DNA of 64,000 nucleotides from Frateuria_A sp051900425 (lineage in GTDB: Bacteria > Pseudomonadota > Gammaproteobacteria > Xanthomonadales > Rhodanobacteraceae): the NCBI RefSeq assembly GCF_051900425.1, contig NZ_JBHZGK010000001.1:186001-250000 (forward strand). Reading direction: 5' to 3'. Below are positions 41,867 to 50,291 of the stretch, one piece after another. The position numbers were made by a program, and so were the translations under genes. How positions within the stretch are numbered: position 1 is the stretch's first letter; every line of letters starts with the position of its first letter. Below the pieces are notes generated by a model, which did no database searches, was not told where the DNA came from, and saw only the letters and a list, made by a program, of their open reading frames with translations.

Positions 41867-44131
41867 ATGGCCGTCCGCCTGTCCTGCCTTGCCTTCGCCC
41901 TGGCCCTTGCACCCGGCCTTGCCCTTGCGGCCGCCGGCCACGCGGGCGAAGTCGACCCGCGCATCGGCACGGGCGGCGACGGCCACACGTTTCCCGGCGC
42001 CACGGTGCCCTTCGGCATGATCCAGCTCTCGCCGGACACGGCGATGCCGGACTTCAAGCACGCCTACAAGTGGGCCGCCGGTTACCAGTATGGCGACGAC
42101 AGCATCCTGGGCTTCTCGCATACGCACTTCTCCGGTTCGGGCCACTCGGACCTGGGCGACGTGCTGGTGATGCCCATCGCGGGCGAGGTGAGGCTGGAGT
42201 CGGGCGATCCTGCCAAGCCGGGCAGTGGTTACCGCTCGCGTTTCGACCATGCCACGGAAGTCGTGCAGGCCGGCTACTACGCCGTGACCCTGGCCGACTA
42301 CGGCATCCGGGCGGAGCTCACCGCCGGACGCCGCGTGGGCTGGCACCGCTACACCTTCCCCGAGGGCAAGAGCGCGCACCTGCTGCTGGACCTGCGCCCG
42401 AGCATCTACGACTACCCGGGCAAGGTGCTGTGGTCGCGCCTGCAGGTGCACGACGACGGGACGGTCACCGGTTGCCGCACCACCCGCGGCTGGGCGCCGG
42501 GGCGCGAGCTGTGCTTCGCCATGCGCTTCAACCAGCCGATCACCGCGCGCACGCTGTACGACCGCGAGAACGACGTGGTCTACAAGGGCTTCAAGGGGCC
42601 CGGCAACCAGCCGGTCGACCGCGACGCGCAGAACGGCCGCGCGCTGGTCTGCGTGTTCGACTTCGGCAGGCTCGCCAGGCCGCTGGAAGTGAAGGTGGCG
42701 ATCTCGCCGGTCAGCGCCGCCAATGCCGTGGCGAACCTCGACGTGGACGGCAAGGGATGGGATTTTGACGCCCGCCGCGCGCAGGCGAAGGCGGCCTGGG
42801 ACAAGGCGCTGGCGGTGATCGACATCGATGCATCGGCCATCGTGCGGAAACAGTTCTATACGGCGCTCTACCACGCCATGCTCTCGCCCACGCTGAGCAT
42901 GGACGCCAACGGCCAGTACCGCGGGCCTGACCACGCCGTGCACCAGGCCGACGGCTACGAGTTCTACTCGACCTGGTCACTGTGGGACGTCTACCGCGCG
43001 CAGCAGCCGCTGATGGTCCTGCTCAACCCCGGACGCAGCACCGACTTCATCCGCTCGCTGATCGCCGCGCGCGAGGCGAGCCCGTTCGGCATCCTGCCGG
43101 TGTGGGCGTACCAGGGCCTGGAGACCTGGTGCATGATCGGCTACCACGCCGTACCGGTGATCGCCGACGCCTGGATCAAGGGCGTGCGCGGCTTCGATGC
43201 GGACAAGGCACTGGACGCCATGGTCGCCAGCGCCACGTACGGGCCGTACGGCGACCTGGCCGACTACATGCAGCTCGGCTACGTGCCGATCGACAAGGAG
43301 CCGGAAGGTGCCTCCAAGACGCTTGAATACGCTTATGACGACTGGTCGCTGGCGCAGATGGCCAGGGCGATGGGGCGCGATGACGTCGCTGCCACCTTCG
43401 ACAAGCGCGCCGGCAACTGGAAGAACGCGTGGGATCCCCGGACCGGTTTCATGCGCGCGCGGCTGTCGAACGGCAATTTCCGCACGCCATTCGATCCTGC
43501 CGCCGCCGGCTACGGCACCGACTACACCGAGGGCAATGCCTACCAGTATTCCTGGTACGTCCCGCAGGACGTGCCGGGGCTGATCCAGGCGATGGGCGGG
43601 AACGCGAAGTTCATCCAGCGCCTCGACGGGGTGTTCGACGCGAAGATCGACCCGGCGCACTTCAAGCATGTGGAGGACATCACCGGCCTGATCGGCTGGT
43701 ACGCCCACGGCAACGAGCCCAGCCACCACATCGCCTACCTGTACGACTACGCCGGCGCGCCGTGGAAAACCCAGCAGCGGCTCGGGCAGATCATGGACAG
43801 CCAGTACGCGGCGCGGCCCGACGGCCTGTCGGGCAACGATGACCTCGGCCAGATGTCGGCCTGGTACGTGTTTACCGCGATGGGCTTCTATCCGGTGACG
43901 CCCGCCAGCGACGTCTACGCCATCGGCAGGCCGTTCGTCGAACGGGCCACGCTGCACCTGGCCAACGGCAGGGATTTCACCATCAGCGCCGCACCGCTGG
44001 ACGACGCACACCCCTACGTCGGCGAGGTCACCCTCAACGGCAAGCCGCTGGCCAAGCCGTTCCTGCACCACGGGCAGATCCTTGCCGGCGGCGAACTGCA
44101 CTTCCGCATGCAGGCGCAGCCGGCGCGGTGA
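41867..44131 (+). CDS. GH92 alpha-mannosidase with Sec signal
   Basis: A 754-residue second GH92 exo-alpha-mannosidase. Sec signal at about 1-24. Family blocks are GTGGDGHTFPGATVPFGM, GFSHTHFSGSG, EGNAYQYSWYVPQD (Glu555, probable acid), HGNEPSHH and GNDDLGQMSAWYV (656-668, with the probable base). Compared with the copy at 19926 it is shorter and Sec-exported, not Tat, and the central domain is diverged, so the two probably differ in linkage preference. ATG 41867 is set by a GGAG site 7 bases upstream next to operator O2. LacI control is likely. Confidence 0.95.
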   Translation: MAVRLSCLAFALALAPGLALAAAGHAGEVDPRIGTGGDGHTFPGATVPFGMIQLSPDTAMPDFKHAYKWAAGYQYGDDSILGFSHTHFSGSGHSDLGDVLVMPIAGEVRLESGDPAKPGSGYRSRFDHATEVVQAGYYAVTLADYGIRAELTAGRRVGWHRYTFPEGKSAHLLLDLRPSIYDYPGKVLWSRLQVHDDGTVTGCRTTRGWAPGRELCFAMRFNQPITARTLYDRENDVVYKGFKGPGNQPVDRDAQNGRALVCVFDFGRLARPLEVKVAISPVSAANAVANLDVDGKGWDFDARRAQAKAAWDKALAVIDIDASAIVRKQFYTALYHAMLSPTLSMDANGQYRGPDHAVHQADGYEFYSTWSLWDVYRAQQPLMVLLNPGRSTDFIRSLIAAREASPFGILPVWAYQGLETWCMIGYHAVPVIADAWIKGVRGFDADKALDAMVASATYGPYGDLADYMQLGYVPIDKEPEGASKTLEYAYDDWSLAQMARAMGRDDVAATFDKRAGNWKNAWDPRTGFMRARLSNGNFRTPFDPAAAGYGTDYTEGNAYQYSWYVPQDVPGLIQAMGGNAKFIQRLDGVFDAKIDPAHFKHVEDITGLIGWYAHGNEPSHHIAYLYDYAGAPWKTQQRLGQIMDSQYAARPDGLSGNDDLGQMSAWYVFTAMGFYPVTPASDVYAIGRPFVERATLHLANGRDFTISAAPLDDAHPYVGEVTLNGKPLAKPFLHHGQILAGGELHFRMQAQPAR

Positions 44132-44141
44132 CGTGGCTTGC

Positions 44142-44462
44142 ACCCTCTCCCCTCCGGGAGAGAGCAGATGAGGGGCCGGGCTTGCGGGGAGCCGCGCAAG
44201 CAAACGCCATGGCAGGCTCAGGCCAGTGTGATACCCGATCCCAGCCCTTTCCCGCAGAGGAGAGGGCGAACGGCGGTGCTGGTCGGCCCTCCCGCACGCG
44301 AGCGCGCTATGAACCCTCTCCCCTCCGGAGAGAGGGCAGGGTGAGGGGGCGGGGCTCGCGGGGAAGCTCACAGGGCGGTGGGCCGTTCCACAGCTTCCCG
44401 GTAGGCGGTCCAAGGCCAGTGCGACCCCTCGCCTCAACCCCCTCCCCGGAAGGGGGAGGGAG
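44142..44462. repeat. Family C repeat cluster
   Basis: At least five copies or half-copies of the CCCTCTCCCCTCCGGGAGAG type element, alternating with GATGAGGGGCCGGGGCTCGC- and GGGTGAGGGGGCGGGGCTCG-like segments, fill most of the 456-base gap between GH92 and the next kinase gene. No gene, RNA or terminator with a U-run was recognised. Confidence 0.75.
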
Positions 44463-44587
44463 CAGAGCACACGCGCCCGCCATCACCCGCCGCTAACGCG
44501 CCGTCGGCTTTCATTGCACGTTTACCGGCCGAGGGGCGATAGGCCGTAAGCTCCGCGGGTCGACGCGCCGTGAGGAACCCTCTCCGC

Positions 44588-46435
44588 ATGCCCAGCCGCC
44601 ATCGCGCCCTGTTGCCCGAGCTCCGCCGCGGCCTGCACCGCTGGCGGGTGCCGCGTTGGCGCATGGCCGGCCTGCTGAGCGCGGTGCTGGTGATCGTGCT
44701 GCTGCCTTATCTGGCCACCAGTACCAGCCATGATGATGCGATGGAAGCGAGCCAGCTGGTCACGCATTCCTCCGAGGTCAAGTCGCTCACTTACCGTATC
44801 GCCTACGTCACCCGCAGCAGCGAGGCGGCGATCTTTCGCCTGCTCGAGGGTGCAAAGGAGCCCGGGCTGCTGGACAAGGCCCGCCAGGCCGGCAACGACG
44901 TACCCGCGCTGCTGGGCCAGTTGAGCGACATGACCCGCGACAACCCGACCCAGCAGGCCGCGATCGGCGCGCTGGGCAACGTGGTCAACGGACGGCTGGC
45001 GTTGCTGGAGCAGGCGCTCGCGCGCATCCAGCACGGCGACCGCGCCGGCGCGGTGGCGGCGCTGCACGACGCCGGCACGCTGTTCCCGATGGACGGCCAG
45101 ATCGATACCGTCGTGCGGAACGAAGGCACCGTGTTGATGGAACGTCGCGCGCACGCGCGGCGCAGTGCCTTCGAGAGCGCACTGGTGCTGGCGATCACCT
45201 CGATCGCGCAGATCGTGCTGCTGTCCATCGTCGTGTTCGTCTCCGAGCGCCAGATCGCCCGCCGCATGCGTGCCGAGACGCGCGAGAGCCAGGCGGTGCG
45301 GCGTGCGCAGATGATCGTGCAGGCCGTGCGCGAGCCGATCGCGCTGCTCAACCCGCAACTGTGCACGCTGCTTGTCAATACCGCTTTCAGCGAGTTGTAC
45401 GGACTGCCGCAGGAGGAACAGCGCGAGCTGCGGCCGCTGCAGGAAGTAGGCGAGGGGGCCTGGACCGATGGCGCGCTGCTGCAGCGCCTGCGCGACGTGT
45501 TGCTGCACGATCGCGAACTGTGGGACTACGAGCTGGTCCAGCGCACGGTTGGCGGGATCGACCGCCACGTGATGGTCAACGCCCGCCGCCTGCAGCAGCA
45601 CGAGGGCGAACAGCCGGTGCTGCTGCTGACCGTCAGCGACGTCACCGCGCGCGCCCTGGTCGAACAGCAGGTGAAGGAACTGAACCGCCAGCTCGAGGGC
45701 AAGGTCGCGCAGATCTCCGACGTGAACCGTGAGCTGGAGGCCTTCAGCTATTCGGTCTCGCATGACCTGCGCGCGCCGCTGCGCCACATTGCCGGCTTCA
45801 CCGGCAAGCTCAAGCGGCACCTGAACGAGCACCTGGACGAAACCTCCGCGCACTACCTGGACGTGATCTCCACCTCCGCCACGCGCATGGCGCAGCTGAT
45901 CGACGACCTGCTGGTGTTCTCGCGCCTGGGCCGCGGCGCGCTGAGGCTGCAGGCGGTGGACATGCAGTCGCTGGTCGACGAGGCGCGTGCGCTGTGCGAA
46001 TCGGAGGCGGGCGACCGGCGCATCGAATGGACCATCGGCCCGCTGCCGATCGTGATCGGCGACGAGAACATGCTGCGCACCGTCTGGCAGAACCTGATCG
46101 GCAACGCGGTCAAGTACACCGGCCGGCGCGAGGTCGCGCAGATCGCCATCACCGTGGACCGTGACCGCGACGGTGAATATGTCTTCACGGTGGCCGACAA
46201 CGGCGCGGGTTTCAATATGGAGTACGCCGGCAAGCTGTTCGGCGTGTTCCAGCGGTTGCACCGCGCCTCCGAGTTTCCCGGCAACGGCATTGGATTGGCC
46301 AACGTGCGCCGCATCGTCGCGCGCCACGGCGGCCGGGTCTGGGCCGAGGCCGAGCCGGACCGCGGCGCGAGCTTCCATTTCTCGCTGCCGGCCACCGAAC
46401 TGGCCGAGGCGCGCACCACGAGGCTTTCGTCATGA
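44588..46435 (+). CDS. Membrane sensor histidine kinase (CHASE3-like, PAS)
   Basis: A 615-residue histidine kinase. Membrane segments at about 27-44 and 196-219 flank a helical periplasmic domain of about 150 residues, CHASE3-like. A PAS-type domain (about 235-355) and a short coiled coil precede the phospho-acceptor His392 in SVSHDLRAPLRH. The ATPase domain ends with GNGIGLANVRRIV. The output half resembles phytochrome-type kinases. The gene overlaps the next response regulator by ATGA. ATG 44588 with GAGGAA upstream is preferred over GTG 44570. Confidence 0.9.
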   Translation: MPSRHRALLPELRRGLHRWRVPRWRMAGLLSAVLVIVLLPYLATSTSHDDAMEASQLVTHSSEVKSLTYRIAYVTRSSEAAIFRLLEGAKEPGLLDKARQAGNDVPALLGQLSDMTRDNPTQQAAIGALGNVVNGRLALLEQALARIQHGDRAGAVAALHDAGTLFPMDGQIDTVVRNEGTVLMERRAHARRSAFESALVLAITSIAQIVLLSIVVFVSERQIARRMRAETRESQAVRRAQMIVQAVREPIALLNPQLCTLLVNTAFSELYGLPQEEQRELRPLQEVGEGAWTDGALLQRLRDVLLHDRELWDYELVQRTVGGIDRHVMVNARRLQQHEGEQPVLLLTVSDVTARALVEQQVKELNRQLEGKVAQISDVNRELEAFSYSVSHDLRAPLRHIAGFTGKLKRHLNEHLDETSAHYLDVISTSATRMAQLIDDLLVFSRLGRGALRLQAVDMQSLVDEARALCESEAGDRRIEWTIGPLPIVIGDENMLRTVWQNLIGNAVKYTGRREVAQIAITVDRDRDGEYVFTVADNGAGFNMEYAGKLFGVFQRLHRASEFPGNGIGLANVRRIVARHGGRVWAEAEPDRGASFHFSLPATELAEARTTRLSS

Positions 46436-46878
46436 ACAACCGTCACCTGGGTCCCGTGCTGCTGGTCGAGGACAGCCTGGCCGACGCGGAGATGGCCATG
46501 GACGCGCTGCGCGAGGCCAACCTGGCCAATCCCGTGGTGCACGTGGAAGACGGCGTCGACTGCCTGGACTACCTGCACTGCCGCGGACCCTGGCAGGGTC
46601 GAGAGGACGTCGATCCGTCGGTGATCCTGCTCGACATCAAGATGCCGCGCATGAACGGGCTGGAGGTGCTGACCCGGTTGCGCGCGGACGAGCGGTGGCG
46701 GCTGATCCCGGTGGTGATCCTGTCCTCCTCGCGCGAGGAGAGCGACCTGGCGCGCAGCTGGGACCTGGGCGTGAACGCCTATGTGATCAAGCCGGTGGAC
46801 GTGGACCAGTTCTTCGAGGCGGTGCGCACGCTGGGCCGCTTCTGGGCCGTGCTCAACCAGTTGCCAGAGCACGAATGA
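46432..46878 (+). CDS. Single-domain response regulator (Rcp1-like)
   Basis: A 148-residue receiver-only protein. The acidic pair is in LLVEDSLAD, the phospho-acceptor Asp in LLDIKMPRMNG, and the conserved Lys in VIKPVD. It matches the Rcp1 type that pairs with phytochrome-like kinases. With no output domain it probably shuttles phosphate from the upstream kinase, possibly to the downstream kinase or another target. Start overlaps the kinase stop by 4 bases. Confidence 0.92.
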   Translation: MNNRHLGPVLLVEDSLADAEMAMDALREANLANPVVHVEDGVDCLDYLHCRGPWQGREDVDPSVILLDIKMPRMNGLEVLTRLRADERWRLIPVVILSSSREESDLARSWDLGVNAYVIKPVDVDQFFEAVRTLGRFWAVLNQLPEHE

Positions 46879-46924
46879 CTGCGGGTGCTGGACGACGGAA
46901 CGAAACAGGAGCGCAATAGACTGC

Positions 46925-48499
46925 ATGCCCAACGCCACCACACGACCGCTGCCCACCATCCGCATCCTGCAGGTCGAGGATGATCCGATCGATGCGGAAC
47001 TGATCCAGGCGGAACTCGACGCCGACGGCATCGAATACCAGGTCCGGCTGGTGGATGACGAGGCCGGTTATAAAGCCTGCCTGGACGAATTCCACCCGGA
47101 TATCGTGCTGTCGGACCTGAGCCTGCCAGGCTTCTCCGGCCAGCGCGCGCTGGAGCTGCTGCGCCAGCATGACGAGGACCTCCCCTTCATCTACGTCTCG
47201 GCCACGCTGGGCGAGGAGGCGGCGGTCGAGGCGCTGCGCAACGGCGCCACGGATTACATCCTCAAGCAGAATCCCACGCGGCTGGCCAGCGCCGTGCGCC
47301 GTGCACTGGCCGAGGCCGAGGCGGTGCGCGCCAAGCGCCGTGCCGAGGCCGAGCTGATCCGCGCGCAGCGCTTCGAAAGCCTGGCGATGCTCGCCGGCGG
47401 CCTGAGCCATGACCTGCGCAACCTGCTGCAGCCGCTGCTGCTGGCTGGCGACAGCCTGCAGGACTACCAGGACGACCCGCGCCTGGCGCGCCTGGGTGCA
47501 CTGGTGCGCGACTGCGGCCGGCGCGGCCTGCAGATGGTCCAGTCGATGCTTTCCTTCGCCCGCGGCGCGCGCCGTGCCGAGCAGGTGCGCGTGGGTGCGC
47601 TGATGGACGCGCTCGGCCTGCTGCTGCGCGGCAGCGTGCCGCGCGCGGTGAAGATGGACGTCGACATCGGCGACCGCGAGCTGGCGTTCGAAGGCAATCA
47701 CACCGAGTTGCAGCAGGCCCTGCTCAACCTCTGCCTCAACGCGATCCAGGCGATGGGCGAGGCCGGTGGCCAGCTACGCATCGAGGCGCGGGAGTGCGAG
47801 GTGGCGGAGGATTTCTTCCTCCCCGGCGAGCAGCCGCACCTGGGCCGCTACCTTTGCCTCACCGTCGCCGATACCGGCCCGGGGATACCGCCGGAGGTGC
47901 GCGAGCACCTGTTCGAGCCGTTCTTCACCACCAAGGAGAGCGGCACCGGCCTCGGCCTGCTTTCGTGCCAGCGCATCGTCGCCGGCCACAACGGCGTGAT
48001 GCGGCTGGAAAGCGAGCCTGGCAAGGGCACCGCCTTCCACCTCTACATTCCCATCGAAGAACCGGATGTCGAGGCGGTGGCGCAGGAGGAGCAGGGCGAG
48101 AGCCTGATGGGCGAAGCCGAGCGCGTGCTGGTGGTGGTGGAGGAGGCCGGCCCACTGTCGCTGCTGGTCGACATCCTCGACGGCTACGGCTACCAGCCGC
48201 ACGCCAGCCAGAGCGGCACCGCCGCGCTGCAGTGGATTGAAGCCCACGGCGTGCCGGACCTGGTGGTGATGGATGCGGACATGAACCTGTTCACCGGCGT
48301 GCGCACGCTGGCGGCACTGCTCGAGCACGGCTATCGCCGCTCGGTGCTGCTGCTGGCGCGCCCCGAGGCGCCGCCGGATCTGGAGGAATTGCCCCGGCTG
48401 GACCGTCTCTACCTGGTCGACAAGCCGATCAACACGCAGCAACTGTTGCGGACGATGCGCCAGGCGCTGGGCGGGCAGGAGGTGGAGGTAGGTGACTAG
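46925..48499 (+). CDS. Soluble hybrid histidine kinase (REC-HK-degenerate REC)
   Basis: A 524-residue cytoplasmic protein. The N-terminal receiver (about 12-130) has Asp64 in LSDLSLPGFSG. A HisKA-like region has His162 in GLSHDLRNLLQP, followed by an ATPase domain with DTGPGIP and GTGLGL. The C-terminal domain (about 400-515) resembles a receiver, but the first acidic pair is EE and the phosphorylation loop reads VMDADMN, so it may be impaired. It has no membrane segment. Third in an apparent operon with the kinase and Rcp1-like regulator, 46 bases downstream. Confidence 0.88.
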   Translation: MPNATTRPLPTIRILQVEDDPIDAELIQAELDADGIEYQVRLVDDEAGYKACLDEFHPDIVLSDLSLPGFSGQRALELLRQHDEDLPFIYVSATLGEEAAVEALRNGATDYILKQNPTRLASAVRRALAEAEAVRAKRRAEAELIRAQRFESLAMLAGGLSHDLRNLLQPLLLAGDSLQDYQDDPRLARLGALVRDCGRRGLQMVQSMLSFARGARRAEQVRVGALMDALGLLLRGSVPRAVKMDVDIGDRELAFEGNHTELQQALLNLCLNAIQAMGEAGGQLRIEARECEVAEDFFLPGEQPHLGRYLCLTVADTGPGIPPEVREHLFEPFFTTKESGTGLGLLSCQRIVAGHNGVMRLESEPGKGTAFHLYIPIEEPDVEAVAQEEQGESLMGEAERVLVVVEEAGPLSLLVDILDGYGYQPHASQSGTAALQWIEAHGVPDLVVMDADMNLFTGVRTLAALLEHGYRRSVLLLARPEAPPDLEELPRLDRLYLVDKPINTQQLLRTMRQALGGQEVEVGD

Positions 48500-48502
48500 A
48501 TC

Positions 48503-48542
48503 CCTCTCCCCGCGGCCAGGAGAGGGTTGGCGAGAGGAGAGG
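48503..48542. repeat. Family C element after the hybrid kinase
   Basis: CCCTCTCCCCGCGGCCAGGAGAGGG-like inverted repeat just after the kinase stop, in a 213-base gap. A family A-related segment (GGGAGCTTGCTTGCGG) follows near 48557. No gene recognised in the rest of the gap. Confidence 0.6.
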
Positions 48543-48712
48543 TTCTCGCCCTTGTGGGAGCTTGCTTGCGGCCCCCGGTACATTCCCCGACACGGCGGGA
48601 GGGCCACGCAAGAACGAGAAGCAAGGCAGCGCTCCCGGGGACATTCCACGGAGCCCGCGCCCCCCAGCCCGACCTTCTCTCCAGGATGCGCCCCTCGCCG
48701 TAGGAGCAAGCG

Positions 48713-50140
48713 TCAGTCGATGCCGAGCTTCTTGAGCTTGTAGCGCAACGCCCGGAAGGTGATGCCGAGCTTCTTCGCCGCCGCGGTCTTGTTGTAGCGG
48801 GACTCTTCGAGCGCCTTGATGATCGCGGTGCGTTCGAGGTTGCTGATGTAGTCATCCAGCGGCACGCCGCTGCCCGGGCCGGTGGCGTGCGGCACCGCCG
48901 GCTGCGCGGCCACCGCGGCACCCGGTTGCGGCGCGTGCATGGCGGCATGCGCGGCATTCATCGGCTCGGGCTGGCGCAACGGCCGTTGCGGCAGCATGAG
49001 ATCTTCGGCCCCGATGCTGTCGCCATCGCACATCGCCATGGCGCGCTCGAGGATGTTTTCCAGCTCGCGCACGTTGCCGGGAAAGTCGTATTCCTCCAGC
49101 GCCTGCTGCGCATCCGGCCGTAGCCGTCCGGGCGTGCCGCCGCTCTTGGCGGCCAGCGAGCGCAGGATGAAGGCAGCCAGTTGCGGCACGTCGCCGCGGC
49201 GCTCGCGCAGCGGCGGCACGCGCAGTTCGATCACGTTGATGCGGTAGAACAGGTCCTGGCGAAACTGGCCCTGCTCGACCAGCCGGGCGAGATCCTTGTG
49301 GGTGGCCGAGAGGATGCGCACGTCCACCGGCACTTCCTCGCGCGCGCCGATCGGGCGCACCGCCTTTTCCTGGATCGCGCGCAGCAGCTTGACCTGCATG
49401 TGCAGCGGCAGCTCGGCGACCTCGTCCAGGAACAGCGTGCCGCCGTGGGCGGCCTGGAACAGGCCCTCCTTGTCGGCGCTGGCGCCGGTGAAGCTGCCTT
49501 TCTTGTGGCCGAAGAACTCGCTTTCCATCAGCTCGGAGGGGATCGCGCCGCAGTTGACCGGCACGAACGGTCCGCTGGCGCGCGGCCCCTGTTCGTGGAT
49601 CAGCCGTGCGACCAGTTCCTTGCCCACGCCGGACTCGCCGGCGATGTAGACCGGCGCCTGGTTGCGCGCGAGCTTGGCGATGGTGGCGCGCACCTGCTGC
49701 ATGGCCTGCGAGTCGCCAACCAGCCGTCCGGCCGAGCCGGTCGCCGTGGCGCCACCGCCGCTCTTGCGCTCCTCGGCCAGTTGCAGCGCGGTGCGCACCA
49801 GCCGGCGCAGCATCTGGATGTCGACCGGCTTGGAGACGAAATCGAAAGCGCCGGCCTTGAGCGCATTCACTGCCGCGTCGACGTTGCCGTAGGCGGTGAT
49901 CATCGCCACCGGCATGTCCGGGTGGGTGGCGGCGATCAGCTCGATCACCTCGTGGCCGGTGCCGTCGGGCAGGCGCATATCGGTAAAGCACAGGTCGTAG
50001 CTGCGTTCGCCCAGGGCCCGGCGGGCCTCGGCCACGGTCCCCACCGCCTCCACCTGCAGGTCCATGCGGCCCAACGTGATGGTGAGCAGCTCGCGGATGT
50101 CGCGTTCGTCGTCGATGACCAGGACGGTCTGTGCGGACAT
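48713..50140 (-). CDS. pilR: Type IV pilus response regulator PilR (NtrC family)
   Basis: A 475-residue sigma-54-dependent activator. Receiver domain (about 4-118) with phospho-acceptor Asp in FTDMRLPDG; AAA+ domain with Walker A GESGVGKE and the sigma-54 contact loop GSFTGA; C-terminal Fis-type helix-turn-helix ending KKLGITFRALRYKLKKLGID. It normally activates pilA transcription with RpoN. The start at 50140 begins the receiver directly. It is downstream of pilS on the same strand, separated by 150 bases with a strong hairpin. Confidence 0.93.
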   Translation of the reverse strand: MSAQTVLVIDDERDIRELLTITLGRMDLQVEAVGTVAEARRALGERSYDLCFTDMRLPDGTGHEVIELIAATHPDMPVAMITAYGNVDAAVNALKAGAFDFVSKPVDIQMLRRLVRTALQLAEERKSGGGATATGSAGRLVGDSQAMQQVRATIAKLARNQAPVYIAGESGVGKELVARLIHEQGPRASGPFVPVNCGAIPSELMESEFFGHKKGSFTGASADKEGLFQAAHGGTLFLDEVAELPLHMQVKLLRAIQEKAVRPIGAREEVPVDVRILSATHKDLARLVEQGQFRQDLFYRINVIELRVPPLRERRGDVPQLAAFILRSLAAKSGGTPGRLRPDAQQALEEYDFPGNVRELENILERAMAMCDGDSIGAEDLMLPQRPLRQPEPMNAAHAAMHAPQPGAAVAAQPAVPHATGPGSGVPLDDYISNLERTAIIKALEESRYNKTAAAKKLGITFRALRYKLKKLGID

Positions 50141-50236
50141 GGTTCTCTTCGGCAGGCGGAAACAGTGGAAGGGTATAGCAGTTTGGCGGTTCTGTGCTCT
50201 GCTCCGGACCAAGAAAATGGCGTGACTGCGCGCTTC

Positions 50237-50291
50237 ACGCTCGGCTCCCTCTCCCCGTTTTCGACAAGAGCAGGGAGAGGGAGCCGAGCGT
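50237..50291 (-). repeat. 19-bp-stem hairpin between pilS and pilR (family C)
   Basis: A left arm at 50237-50255 and right arm at 50273-50291 are perfect inverted copies of 19 bases (core CTCGGCTCCCTCTCCC) around a 17-base loop. The right arm ends on the last base of the pilS stop codon. No U-run follows in either direction, so termination is uncertain; it could stabilise pilS mRNA or uncouple pilR. Confidence 0.8.

Noticed and set aside
46925..48499. Frameshifted fusion of two signalling genes
   Set aside because: The frame is continuous from start to stop and the REC-HK-REC order is known in hybrid proteins.
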